Positions 16,463 to 23,871 of a stretch of 46,528 nucleotides of DNA are shown here, in pieces. A program made the position numbers and the translations under genes. The notes beneath the pieces were generated by a model, which made no database searches, was not told the DNA's origin, and saw nothing but the letters and a program-made list of their open reading frames with translations. Location: the NCBI RefSeq assembly GCF_900539295.1, contig NZ_UQBH01000017.1, forward strand, positions 1-46,528, in the 5' to 3' direction. The DNA is from an uncultured Megasphaera sp. Its GTDB lineage: Bacteria > Bacillota > Negativicutes > Veillonellales > Megasphaeraceae. Within the stretch, counting starts at the first letter, position 1, and every line of letters begins with the position of its first letter.

Positions 16463-17835
16463 GCTTCGCGGTGGGCAAAACCGGCGACAATGTGCTTGCG
16501 GCACATATTATAGACGACGGCCAATACGATAATCGTAAACAGCCAGCTGACCGGATACGTCGCCATGAGTGTCGAAAAGTCAGGCCAAGCCGCAAAGGCC
16601 GTGTAGAGCCAAAGGATTCGGACGCCGCAGATCCCGATGAGGGCCACGATGGCCGGCGGCAACGAATAACCGTAACCGCGAAGGGAACCGGACAAGAGGT
16701 CGACCATACCGTTGAGATAAAAAGTCCCGAGGACAAAGAACAACCGCGTCGTCCCCAAGGCTACGACGGACGCATCGCTGTTGAACAGGCCGATGAGTTC
16801 CGGCGAGAAGAAGAGGATGATCGCCGTGACGACGAGGAGGAAAGCCGCTTCGACGCCAAAGGCCACTTTCGTAATGCGGAAGCAGCGACGCAGGTTGCGG
16901 GCCCCATAGTTTTGGCCGACAAAGGTCGTCGTCGCCTGACTGAAACCGTTGACGAAGCAGTACGTATTAGCTTCGATAATAAAGCCCGCTGCCGAAGCTG
17001 CCATGGCTTCCGTCCCCAGGCTGTTGATGGCCGATTGGATGAGGACGTTGGACAAGGCAAAAATCATGCCCTGAATCCCGGCCGGCAGGCCGATGCGGAT
17101 AATATGGCCCAATTCTTCCTTGGAAAAGTGAAGGTCATGCAGATTCACGCGAATCCGATCCGTCGTCCGACAGAGCAGAACCAAGAGAATCAAGGCGTTG
17201 ACCACGTAAGCGATAACCGTCGCCCAAGCGATGCCGACGACGCCGAAATCAAAGACGGCAACTGCCAGGAAGCCGAGGACGATATTGATTCCGTTGGCAA
17301 TAATCAGACTGTAAAGGGGCGTCTTGCTGTCGCCGCAGCTGCGGAAAATAGCCGCTTCAAAATTGTACAGCGACAGGAAAGGCAGGCCCAGTAAGAAAAT
17401 GCGCAAATAACTTTCGGCCATGTCATAGACGTCAAGAGGTACATCCAAGATCAGAAAAGCCGGATAGACGATGAGTTCACCGACAACGGTCAACAGGACC
17501 CCCAAGGCTACGGACAGGATGATGGCCGTCTGTACCGTCTGGGACACTTTTTCATCGTGCTTGGCTCCAAGGTACTGGGCAATGGTAACGTTGGCCCCCA
17601 GGGAAATCCCCATGAGCAGCATGACCATCATGCCGATGACGGGCATATTGTTGCCGACGGCGGCCATAGCGCTTGTCCCGACGAAACGGCCCAATAAAAA
17701 GACGTCAGCGCTGTTAAAGAGCTGTTCGAACAGGCCCATAAGGCCGATCGGCATGGCAAACAAGAAGAGCTTATCGGCAATGGAGCCGTGCAGCATATCG
17801 ATGCCGCGCCGCTGGTTCTCTCGTTTATTCTCCAT
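16459..17835 (-). CDS. MATE-family multidrug efflux transporter
   Basis: A 458-residue, twelve-segment transporter with two related halves. Recognisable features are the N-terminal MPIGLMGLFEQLFNSADVFLLGRFVG, ISLGANVTIAQYLGA, and in the second half QATTTFVGQNYGARN. MATE pumps of this NorM/DinF-like type use sodium or proton gradients to expel cationic compounds. The ATG at 17835 is followed by a polar start (MENKRENQRRG) and preceded by a modest AAGGTG. The substrate is unknown. The gene is 94 bases from the lipoprotein flavodoxin upstream. Confidence 0.9.
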   Translation of the reverse strand: MENKRENQRRGIDMLHGSIADKLFLFAMPIGLMGLFEQLFNSADVFLLGRFVGTSAMAAVGNNMPVIGMMVMLLMGISLGANVTIAQYLGAKHDEKVSQTVQTAIILSVALGVLLTVVGELIVYPAFLILDVPLDVYDMAESYLRIFLLGLPFLSLYNFEAAIFRSCGDSKTPLYSLIIANGINIVLGFLAVAVFDFGVVGIAWATVIAYVVNALILLVLLCRTTDRIRVNLHDLHFSKEELGHIIRIGLPAGIQGMIFALSNVLIQSAINSLGTEAMAASAAGFIIEANTYCFVNGFSQATTTFVGQNYGARNLRRCFRITKVAFGVEAAFLLVVTAIILFFSPELIGLFNSDASVVALGTTRLFFVLGTFYLNGMVDLLSGSLRGYGYSLPPAIVALIGICGVRILWLYTAFAAWPDFSTLMATYPVSWLFTIIVLAVVYNMCRKHIVAGFAHREA

Positions 17836-17929
17836 ATATACACCTTATTTCCTTCATAATATTACGTATATGTTCTGTAACGATCATCCCACAAGGAATC
17901 TTTTTAGCCCGTGAGATGACGTTTCGTGT

Positions 17930-18637
17930 TTAATAACCTAATTCACTCAGCCAGGACAGGACGCTGTCTTTGGCACTGCCGACGTCACTGGCTTGAACGC
18001 CGTAAGCCCGATTTTCAACGTTCGCCCCTTTTTCAATCGATTGGACGTGTTCCGGTGTATTCCCCAAGCCGCTGCTGCCATAGGTTCCGAAGAGGACGAT
18101 CTTTTTCCCGCTCAAGTCGTGACTTTCCAGGAAGGTATAGACCGGCATGGGCAGGTCACCCCACCAAATCGGATAGCCTAAGAAAATGGTATCGTACTGG
18201 CTGAGATCGCCGAAGTCATCCTTAATGGCCGGACGGGCGTTCTCACTCTGTTCGAGCTTAGCCTGAGCTGTGTGGGCACTGTGATCGGTCGGATAGGCCT
18301 TAACCGATACGATTCGGAAGACGTCGGCACCGGTCTTTTGAGCAATGAGGCGCCCCAAATACTGAGTACTCCCTTCCATGGCGTTCATGTCGCTGCCTTC
18401 AGGATCGGAGAAGTAAATGACGGCCCGGTGACTACCCGTATGCTGCCCTTCTTTCTGAGCCGATGCAGCGCCTTTAATAGAAGCACTGGCATTGGCATCA
18501 ATCTTGGGCTTCGCTTGAGACGTCTGTTCCGTAGCCCCGGCTTGACCGTCAGCCTGAGTACGAACACTGCTGCAGGCCGATAAACTGATGGCCATAACCG
18601 CCGCTGCAAGGATAGCCACAACATTTTTCTTCTTCAT
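17930..18637 (-). CDS. lipoprotein flavodoxin
   Basis: A 235-residue exported protein. Residues 1-22 form a lipoprotein signal with lipobox LSAC (Cys 22), followed by a Thr/Gln/Ala linker to about residue 75 and a flavodoxin-like domain (AVIYFSDPEGSD, then FLGYPIWWGDLPMPVYTFLES and VLFGTYGSSGLGNT). The domain matches the flavodoxin_4 type often exported in anaerobes. It would be tethered to the outside of the inner membrane or to the outer membrane and carry electrons by FMN. The ATG at 18637 has AGGGGG about 8 bases upstream; an upstream ATG adds ten residues without one. It is divergent from an FMN reductase gene. Confidence 0.85.
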   Translation of the reverse strand: MKKKNVVAILAAAVMAISLSACSSVRTQADGQAGATEQTSQAKPKIDANASASIKGAASAQKEGQHTGSHRAVIYFSDPEGSDMNAMEGSTQYLGRLIAQKTGADVFRIVSVKAYPTDHSAHTAQAKLEQSENARPAIKDDFGDLSQYDTIFLGYPIWWGDLPMPVYTFLESHDLSGKKIVLFGTYGSSGLGNTPEHVQSIEKGANVENRAYGVQASDVGSAKDSVLSWLSELGY

Positions 18638-18713
18638 GATATAACCCCCTATTACCTCAAACAACATGATAGAAACGTAACGCCGACTGAACAGAGAATT
18701 TACACAGCCGGCC

Positions 18714-18752
18714 TTGTATTTATCTATATAACGCGATATAATGATATAACGC
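18714..18752 (+). promoter_or_regulatory. FMN reductase promoter flanked by direct repeats
   Basis: TTGTAT (18714-18719), a 17-bp spacer and TATAAT (18737-18742). Two identical TATAACGC blocks (18727-18734 and 18745-18752) flank the -10 box, 18 bases apart, and a related CGTAACGCC lies at about 18676-18684 near the start of the divergent lipoprotein gene. A regulator may bind them. Confidence 0.55.
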
Positions 18753-18774
18753 TATTTAGAAAGGATGATGAACA

Positions 18775-19428
18775 ATGAAAATCATGGCATTTAACGGCAG
18801 TCCCCGCCGCAACGGCAACACAGCAAACCTGCTGAAAGAAGCCCTGCGGGGCGCTGCTGCAGCCGGAGCCGACACAAAGTACGTCGATTTGTACACTTTG
18901 AATTTCAAAGGCTGTATCAGCTGTTTTTACTGTAAGCGCAAAGACAAGGAGCACGGCACCTGCATCGTGAAAGACGACCTGGCACCGCTACTCACAGAGA
19001 TCAAAGAAGCCGACGCCCTGATTTTCGGCACGCCCATCTATTTCATGAGCATCACGTCCGGCATGCAGGCCTTTTTAGAACGGCTCTTCTTCTCGAACTA
19101 TATTTACAGCGCAGAAATCCCGTCGGTCTTTGGCAAAAAGATTCCGTCGGCCTTTATCTACACCATGAACGTCACAGAAGAACAAGCCAAGGAATATAAC
19201 CTGGCTCAGAACCTGGCCGCTCAGGAAGGCTTTACCGACCGCATCCTCGGCCTTCCGCCAAAGACCCTTTGGGCCTACGATACGCTGCAGTTCAATGATT
19301 ACTCGAAATATGAATCGTCGATCTTCTCAGAAAGCGACAAAAAAGCTTACCAGGAAAAGGCCGGCCCCATCTGTCTGAAACAGGCCTATGATATAGGCCA
19401 AAGCCTCGTACAGGACACAACCAAATAA
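18775..19428 (+). CDS. NAD(P)H-dependent FMN reductase, flavodoxin fold
   Basis: A 217-residue member of the NADPH-dependent FMN reductase/iron-sulfur flavoprotein group. The FMN phosphate loop is GSPRRNGNT (residues 8-16); GCISCFYCKRKDKEHGTC gives a Cys-rich loop, and GTPIYFMSITSGMQAFLER is the second flavin contact. It may reduce quinones, azo or nitro compounds, or maintain thiol/flavin redox balance. AAGGA lies about 8 bases before the ATG. The gene stands alone between its promoter and a strong terminator. Confidence 0.85.
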   Translation: MKIMAFNGSPRRNGNTANLLKEALRGAAAAGADTKYVDLYTLNFKGCISCFYCKRKDKEHGTCIVKDDLAPLLTEIKEADALIFGTPIYFMSITSGMQAFLERLFFSNYIYSAEIPSVFGKKIPSAFIYTMNVTEEQAKEYNLAQNLAAQEGFTDRILGLPPKTLWAYDTLQFNDYSKYESSIFSESDKKAYQEKAGPICLKQAYDIGQSLVQDTTK

Positions 19429-19439
19429 AGACGTCCAGA

Positions 19440-19478
19440 AAGGGTTCGCATGAAACAATATCACGCGAACCCTTTTTT
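19440..19478 (+). terminator. terminator of the FMN reductase gene
   Basis: A 10-bp perfect stem (19440-19449 with 19465-19474) is followed by T on the plus strand to 19478. The reverse side (TTTC after the stem) may also serve the convergent alcohol dehydrogenase gene weakly. Confidence 0.85.
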
Positions 19479-19511
19479 ACTCTATCGTACAGATCGTACT
19501 ACTCGTACTTA

Positions 19512-20693
19512 TTATACCCCTCGATTCAGGCTGGCTTTGAAAATATCAATGAGCTCCTGTCGGTCGAGCTTTTTATAGCCGCCGCGGAGAATCATGGTAG
19601 CATCGACGATACCGTCAAGCATCGATTCATCGGCGCCCAAATCCTTAATGGACAAGACGACGCCGATTTCTTTCATCCAGTCTTCCATCCGGTCGAGGCC
19701 TTCGCGGGCAATCTGTTCATCCGTTTTGCCTTCAGGCTGTACACCCCATACATTTTCAGCAAAACGTTTGAACTTCGGCAGGCCGTACGGAAGGATATGC
19801 CGGTAATACGGCAGAGAAACAGCAGACAAGGTCATGCCGTGCGTAGCATTGGTATAGCCGCCGACAGCCTGGCCCATCATATGAACCATCCAGTCACCGG
19901 GTTTGCCGCAGGACAAAAGTGTATTCAAGGCCCAGGTGGCCGACCACATGATGTTGCTGCGGGCTTCATAATCCTGAGCATCCTTGACGGCAATACGGCT
20001 GGAATGGATGACCGAGCGAAGCAGTCCTTCACTGAGGTAATCGCTGGTCACGTCATCGTTTCCGGAGAAATACTGTTCACAGATGTGGCTGAAGATGTCG
20101 AACATACCGGCCTTCATCTGATAATCAGGCACAGTCATAGTATATCGCGGATTGAGGATGGAGAATTTCGGCATGACGTCGGAGCTGGCGAAGACATGAC
20201 CGATTTTCTGCTTCGTTTCCGTATTGGTAATGACCGAACCGGCATTCATTTCCGAGCCCGTGCCGGCCATAGTGAGCACACAGCCGAGAGGCACTATCTG
20301 ACAGGACGGTTCTTCAAAGCGGATAAAGTATTTATCCCACGGATCTTCATCGCAGTGGACCGAAACGGCTACAGCCTTCGTATAGTCACAGACGGAACCG
20401 CCGCCGACGGCCAAGAGGAAATCCGCCTTATGATTACGGGCAATTTCAATGCCTTCGTACAACTTTTCAAGGGTCGGGTTGGGCATGACCCCTGAAATTT
20501 CAGCGACATTCTTACCATTTTTCTGCAAAATATCCAAGATATCTTGGTAGACGCCGTTCTTTTTAATCGAACCGCCGCCATAGACCAGGACGACATTTTT
20601 CCCGTAGTTCGGTAATTCTTTATTTAAAAAGTCTAAGGATTCGTCGCCAAAATAAAGTTTCGTCGGATTGTGGTAAGCAAAATTTCCTAACAT
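19512..20693 (-). CDS. iron-containing alcohol dehydrogenase (YqhD/BdhA type)
   Basis: A 393-residue group III alcohol dehydrogenase. The cofactor-binding GGGSVCDYTKA (about residues 96-106), GTGSEMNAGSVITN, and the metal ligands in MFDIFSHICE and GYTNATHGM are visible; two Asp/His and two His ligands fit the family. The overall pattern is that of NADPH-dependent butanol or aldehyde reductases such as YqhD. It probably removes aldehydes or supports fermentation. AGGAGG precedes the ATG at 20693. A promoter overlapped by an inverted repeat lies 145 bases upstream, and the context of cupin, CMD and flavodoxin genes suggests a stress-response role. Confidence 0.9.
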   Translation of the reverse strand: MLGNFAYHNPTKLYFGDESLDFLNKELPNYGKNVVLVYGGGSIKKNGVYQDILDILQKNGKNVAEISGVMPNPTLEKLYEGIEIARNHKADFLLAVGGGSVCDYTKAVAVSVHCDEDPWDKYFIRFEEPSCQIVPLGCVLTMAGTGSEMNAGSVITNTETKQKIGHVFASSDVMPKFSILNPRYTMTVPDYQMKAGMFDIFSHICEQYFSGNDDVTSDYLSEGLLRSVIHSSRIAVKDAQDYEARSNIMWSATWALNTLLSCGKPGDWMVHMMGQAVGGYTNATHGMTLSAVSLPYYRHILPYGLPKFKRFAENVWGVQPEGKTDEQIAREGLDRMEDWMKEIGVVLSIKDLGADESMLDGIVDATMILRGGYKKLDRQELIDIFKASLNRGV

Positions 20694-20827
20694 GTTTTTT
20701 CCTCCTTTGTACCTTACGAAAAACCATCATGTATCCTCAATAAGGGGCATCATTCCTACTGCACAAAAAGCCTGATGCTGTATGTCAAAACCAAGGGCTG
20801 AGGCCGATGGTTAGAACAATTTCAAAG

Positions 20828-20866
20828 GTGTACCCTAACTGTACACTATCTGTTATTAATTGTCAA
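20828..20866 (-). promoter_or_regulatory. alcohol dehydrogenase promoter with operator dyad
   Basis: TTGACA (20861-20866), a 17-bp spacer and TACAGT (20838-20843) on the minus strand. An inverted repeat GTGTAC-N7-GTACAC (20828-20833 and 20841-20846) covers the -10 box, so a regulator bound there would directly control initiation. The stretch from here to the ATG (20694-20837) shows no gene. Confidence 0.6.
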
Positions 20867-21158
20867 AACCTGAAGCGGCCTCGAAGTCACGATTTTCACT
20901 GTACTGGACGGAATCGACGCTCTTTACAGCTGCCGGTGCGTTCAGGTTAATGGCGGCATTGTAATCGCGGTTTTCGCTGTAGCCGCGGATGTCATCGCTC
21001 TTAGAAACTGCCGGTACACTCAGGTTAACAGCAGCCTGATAGTCACCGTTTTCGCTGTACTGAACGGAATCTGCCGAAACGAAGGCTGCGCCTGCCAAAG
21101 ACATAGTCAATACCATAGCCGATAATACTTGTTTAAACATGTTCTTCTTCATCATCAT
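20856..21158 (-). CDS. small secreted YSEN-repeat protein (copy C)
   Basis: A 100-residue protein of unknown function. Residues 1-30 are a signal peptide (MMMKKNMFKQVLSAM, hydrophobic core, cleavage after VSA). The mature part consists of three repeats of about 26 residues, each carrying YSEN followed by G/R-D-Y/F, two residues later AA, and ending in Pro-Ala: YSENGDYQAA, YSENRDYNAA and YSENRDFEAA. It is clearly a paralogue of the two genes upstream. AAGGAG lies 7 bases before the first ATG of an ATGATGATG run. I do not recognise the family. Confidence 0.8.
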   Translation of the reverse strand: MMMKKNMFKQVLSAMVLTMSLAGAAFVSADSVQYSENGDYQAAVNLSVPAVSKSDDIRGYSENRDYNAAINLNAPAAVKSVDSVQYSENRDFEAASGFDN

Positions 21159-21164
21159 AATCTA

Positions 21165-21210
21165 TCTCCTTTTATATAAAAACCATCGTCATTCACATGG
21201 TCAGAATTTT
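21165..21210 (-). repeat. conserved leader of copy C
   Basis: On the minus strand TTCTGAC, then ACCAT...ATGGT pairing arms, a run of five T, ATATAAAAGGAG and the start codon. The same plan precedes copies B and A, so gene and leader were duplicated together. The weak hairpin plus T run could be an attenuator or the terminator of the preceding copy. Confidence 0.55.
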
Positions 21211-21244
21211 CTAAATTTATAATCTATTGTTTTATGTAATCGCG

Positions 21245-21538
21245 TTAGGCGTTGAAAGCCGAAGCTGCAACCTGATCGCCGTTTTCGCTGTAGCCGCGAG
21301 AAGCAACGACTTTAGTAGCCGGTTCGTCCAAGTTAATGGCTGCCTGATGGTCAGCATTTTCACTGTATACGCGGCTTGCTGCAACCGGAGCCGATGCCGG
21401 TACGCTTTCGATAACAGCGGCTTTATAGTCGCCGTTTTCACTGTACTGAATGGAATCTGCCGAAACGAAGGCTGCACCTGCCAAAGACATGGTCAATACG
21501 GCTGCCGATAACACTTGTTTAAACATTACTTTTTTCAT
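21245..21538 (-). CDS. small secreted YSEN-repeat protein (copy B)
   Basis: A 97-residue paralogue of the genes on both sides. Signal peptide residues 1-29 (MKKVMFKQVLSAA, hydrophobic core, VSA-DS). The mature chain has three repeats: YSENGDYKAA, YSENADHQAA and YSENGDQVAA, with intervening Pro/Ala/Val segments. It is the most diverged copy in the second and third repeats. AAGGAG lies about 10 bases before the ATG. No Cys, no catalytic motif and no membrane segment apart from the signal are seen. Confidence 0.8.
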   Translation of the reverse strand: MKKVMFKQVLSAAVLTMSLAGAAFVSADSIQYSENGDYKAAVIESVPASAPVAASRVYSENADHQAAINLDEPATKVVASRGYSENGDQVAASAFNA

Positions 21539-21550
21539 CTTTTTTATCTC

Positions 21551-21600
21551 CTTTTTATATAAAAACCAGTGGGGTTTTCCCAGTAGTCAGAACCTTTTAT
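21551..21600 (-). repeat. conserved leader of copy B
   Basis: Contains TTCTGAC, a small hairpin (TGGG with CCCA around TTTT), CTGG, five T and ATATAAAAAGGAG on the minus strand, matching the leader of copy C in order and spacing. Confidence 0.55.
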
Positions 21601-21620
21601 ATGAATCGTTTTAGATACTA

Positions 21621-21923
21621 TTAATTATTATCAAAGGCTGAAGCTGCAACATAGCTTCCGTTTTCACTGTAACCGCGAACGTCGACGCTCTTCACGGCTG
21701 CCGGTACGTTTTTGATGACAGCGGCCTGATAACTTCCGTTTTCACTGTAGCCGCGGATGTCGGACTGCGTAGCTGCCGTCGGCACCGTTTCAATGACGGC
21801 TGCGTTATAATCACGATTTTCACTATACTGGACGGAATCGGCTGAAACAAAAGCAGCTCCGCCTGCGAGGGACATGGTCAATACCATGGCCGATAATACT
21901 TGTTTGAACATTCCTTTTTTCAT
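21621..21923 (-). CDS. small secreted YSEN-repeat protein (copy A)
   Basis: A 100-residue paralogue and the first gene of the triplet. Signal peptide residues 1-30 (MKKGMFKQVLSAM, VSA-DS). Three repeats: YSENRDYNAA, YSENGSYQAA and YSENGSYVAA, separated by 15-16 residues. It is preceded by a good promoter and by the leader motif shared with the other copies. AAGGAA serves as ribosome site. Its product should be secreted or periplasmic; nothing identifies a ligand. Confidence 0.8.
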   Translation of the reverse strand: MKKGMFKQVLSAMVLTMSLAGGAAFVSADSVQYSENRDYNAAVIETVPTAATQSDIRGYSENGSYQAAVIKNVPAAVKSVDVRGYSENGSYVAASAFDNN

Positions 21924-21939
21924 AATTCACTGCACTTCC

Positions 21940-21987
21940 TTCTATGTAAAAACCATTACTAATTGAAAATCAATCTTTATCATGGTT
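21940..21987 (-). repeat. leader of copy A
   Basis: ACCAT and ATGGT arms enclose 25 bases and are followed by TTTTTACATAGAAGGAA on the minus strand, the same hairpin, T-run and ribosome-site order as in the other two leaders. Confidence 0.5.
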
Positions 21988-21989
21988 GT

Positions 21990-22018
21990 ATTATACTCCA
22001 CATTTCGAGATATATCAA
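21990..22018 (-). promoter_or_regulatory. promoter of the YSEN triplet
   Basis: TTGATA (22013-22018), a 17-bp spacer and TATAAT (21990-21995). This is the best promoter seen for the three repeat genes. Confidence 0.75.
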
Positions 22019-22050
22019 TATTACAATGAATGTATTTTTGATATTTTTTC

Positions 22051-22090
22051 TTAAAATTATTAATGGTAATTAGTTATTACCATTAATAAT
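22051..22090 (-). terminator. terminator after the CMD gene
   Basis: A 15-bp perfect AT-rich stem (22056-22070 with 22076-22090, loop 22071-22075) is followed on the minus strand by TTTTAAG. It separates the CMD operon from the YSEN promoter. Confidence 0.65.
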
Positions 22091-22105
22091 TAAGAATTAC
22101 TTGTT

Positions 22106-22558
22106 TTACTGATCTCCGTAGACTTCCTTAGCATATGCAAATGCTGCCCATGCTTTAGGCCATCCGCTGTAAAAAGCGAGCTGGGTAATGATTTCAACCA
22201 TTTCATCTTTGGTCACGCCGTTTTTCTTGGCTGTTTCCATATGGAACTTCAAAGACGAATCGACAAGACCCTGAGCGATTAAGGCCGAAACAGTGACGAT
22301 GCTCCGTTCCTTCAAGGCGAGGACATCGTTCTTGCTCCATACTTCTCCGAAAAGGATATCGTCGTTATAGCGGGCAAAGTCCGGTGCAAAATCACCTAAA
22401 CGCTGCCGACCGGCAGTCTGTACGATTTTTACAGCTTTTTTAGATTGTGTATCGTTGCTCATAGCATAGGCTCCTTCCGTTCCCATAAACAGCGTCCCAG
22501 CCAGCAGCATAAAGCTCAAAGCCAGAACCAATTTGATATATCCTTTAATAACCATCAT
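22106..22558 (-). CDS. exported carboxymuconolactone-decarboxylase-like protein
   Basis: A 150-residue protein of the AhpD/CMD fold with an N-terminal signal peptide (about residues 1-32, hydrophobic core LVLALSFMLLAGTLFMG, cleavage near AYA-MS). The domain shows RLGDFAPDFARYNDDILFGEVW, LALKERSIVTVSALIAQG and VEIITQLAFYSGWPKAWAAF. These are the PcaC-like features; the CxxC of peroxidase-type AhpD is absent. Cytosolic location is the rule, so export is unusual. It is the last gene of a four-gene operon with a cupin, flavodoxin and small protein. Either of the first two ATG codons could be the start. Confidence 0.82.
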   Translation of the reverse strand: MMVIKGYIKLVLALSFMLLAGTLFMGTEGAYAMSNDTQSKKAVKIVQTAGRQRLGDFAPDFARYNDDILFGEVWSKNDVLALKERSIVTVSALIAQGLVDSSLKFHMETAKKNGVTKDEMVEIITQLAFYSGWPKAWAAFAYAKEVYGDQ

Positions 22559-22566
22559 GCACCGCC

Positions 22567-22986
22567 TTACGGAAGCTCGTTATAATCGGCTTCGGAAACG
22601 GGTTCACACCATTCACAGCTCGTATCCTTGCCGGGGACTTCAATAGCCAAGTGCTGGAAAGCACTGTCTTTCGCAGCGCCGTGCCAATGTTTGACGTTGG
22701 CCGGAATATTTACGACGTCGCCGGGGTGAAGTTCCTGTGCCGGCTTGCCCCATTCCTGATACCAGCCGCGGCCGGCCGTTACCAACAGCATCTGTCCGCC
22801 CCCTTCTGACGCATGATGAATGTGCCAATGGTTGCGGCAGGCCGGTTCAAAGGTAACGTTGCCGACGATAACCTGTTTCAGGGACAACATATTTAAGTAA
22901 CTCATGCCGTCAAAGTACTGTGCATAATCTACGTTTTCTCCGCCTACGGCAAAGATGCTGTTTTTCTTGAGTTCTTCTAATGTCAT
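22567..22986 (-). CDS. cupin-domain protein
   Basis: A 139-residue single-domain cupin. The metal-binding motif 1 is RNHWHIHHASEGGGQMLLV (about residues 51-69) and motif 2 is HPGDVVNIPANVKHWHGA. Such proteins are commonly paired with CMD-like proteins and flavodoxins in LysR-controlled clusters. The ATG at 22986 is favoured because AGGAGG lies 8 bases upstream; an ATG two codons earlier is too close to it. CEWCEP near the C-terminus gives a CxxC pair of unknown use. Confidence 0.88.
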   Translation of the reverse strand: MTLEELKKNSIFAVGGENVDYAQYFDGMSYLNMLSLKQVIVGNVTFEPACRNHWHIHHASEGGGQMLLVTAGRGWYQEWGKPAQELHPGDVVNIPANVKHWHGAAKDSAFQHLAIEVPGKDTSCEWCEPVSEADYNELP

Positions 22987-23006
22987 ATCCATACCCTCCT
23001 AAAAAC

Positions 23007-23513
23007 TTACGCCTTTTCACTATACTTGCTCTTAATGTCTGCTGCCCAACGATCGATGTCGCCGGCATCGCTCACCAAATCGCTGCCGCCGTTGCTGTCA
23101 AACTGAACTTCCAGGGACGGTCCGAACTCAGCGCCTTTCGCCGCTTGTTTCATATCCTTGATGACGTGTCCCGGCCAGCCGCCGTGGGTCATAAAAGGAA
23201 TGACCGTCTTTCCTGTAAAATCGTTGGCTTCCAAAAAGGTCTTCACAGCCGGTGCCATCGTATACCACCAGGTCGGCGTTCCCACGGCGATGACATCGTA
23301 ATCAGCCGCATCGTATTCAAGGGGCCGGATGTCCGGTTTATAGCCCTGATTCACTTCGCGCTGACCTTGATTGACGACATTCATATAGCTTCCTTCATAG
23401 GGTTTCACCGTTTCAATTCGGGCTATATCGGCACCGGTCGCTAACCGAAGTTGTTCGGCAATCTTTTGCGTATTGCCGTTAGACCAAGAATAATAGACAA
23501 TTAACAGGTTCAT
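23007..23513 (-). CDS. flavodoxin
   Basis: A 168-residue cytosolic flavodoxin-like protein of the flavodoxin_4 type: LLIVYYSWSNGNTQKIAEQL forms the FMN phosphate loop, AVGTPTWWYTMAPAVKTFLE and TVIPFMTHGGWPGHV provide the flavin contacts. It probably transfers electrons or reduces quinones. GGGAGG precedes the ATG and overlaps the end of the small gene upstream; the gap is two bases, so translation is coupled. Confidence 0.88.
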   Translation of the reverse strand: MNLLIVYYSWSNGNTQKIAEQLRLATGADIARIETVKPYEGSYMNVVNQGQREVNQGYKPDIRPLEYDAADYDVIAVGTPTWWYTMAPAVKTFLEANDFTGKTVIPFMTHGGWPGHVIKDMKQAAKGAEFGPSLEVQFDSNGGSDLVSDAGDIDRWAADIKSKYSEKA

Positions 23514-23515
23514 AA

Positions 23516-23719
23516 TCAGCCTCCCTTTTTTAACTGATGCAGTAAGTAATCGAGGCGGTCCAGCTGCTGCTGTTTGTCGTGAATCTTATCCAGCAGGCAC
23601 CGTCGGTACTGACGCAAGTAAAGGAAGCGCTGTTCATCGTCGTTCAGTCTTTTATATTGCTCGATGCAATCCTGCGAGCAGCCGACATCGACTAAATCTC
23701 TCCATGATTCAGGTCCCAT
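23516..23719 (-). CDS. small helical Cys-containing protein
   Basis: A 67-residue protein with GCSQDCIEQY near the start (a CxxxC pair) and a long amphipathic helix (LRQYRRCLLDKIHDKQQQL, then LDYLLHQLKK) that could form a coiled coil. It resembles the dimerisation end of MerR-type regulators but has no DNA-binding domain, and I cannot name the family. The ATG at 23719 is preferred since GGGAGG lies 8 bases upstream. It is the first gene of the operon behind promoter copy 1. Confidence 0.65.
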   Translation of the reverse strand: MGPESWRDLVDVGCSQDCIEQYKRLNDDEQRFLYLRQYRRCLLDKIHDKQQQLDRLDYLLHQLKKGG

Positions 23720-23757
23720 CGTCATGGCCTCCCTTCTTGCCTGTCTTACAAGGACTT

Positions 23758-23786
23758 ATCTTAACAGACGTTCCTTGAAATGTAAA
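23758..23786 (-). promoter_or_regulatory. operon promoter (unit 1 of three related promoters)
   Basis: TTTACA (23781-23786), a 17-bp spacer and TAAGAT (23758-23763) on the minus strand, with AAGGA/TCCTT arms around the -10 box. The two units further upstream have the same boxes and spacing. Confidence 0.6.
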
Positions 23787-23871
23787 AAGCTTATATCTTA
23801 TTTCCAGACATACGCTTCAGGCATGTTTCTTATTTCCAATCCCGGACGTCAGAAAATCCGACGAACGAAGA

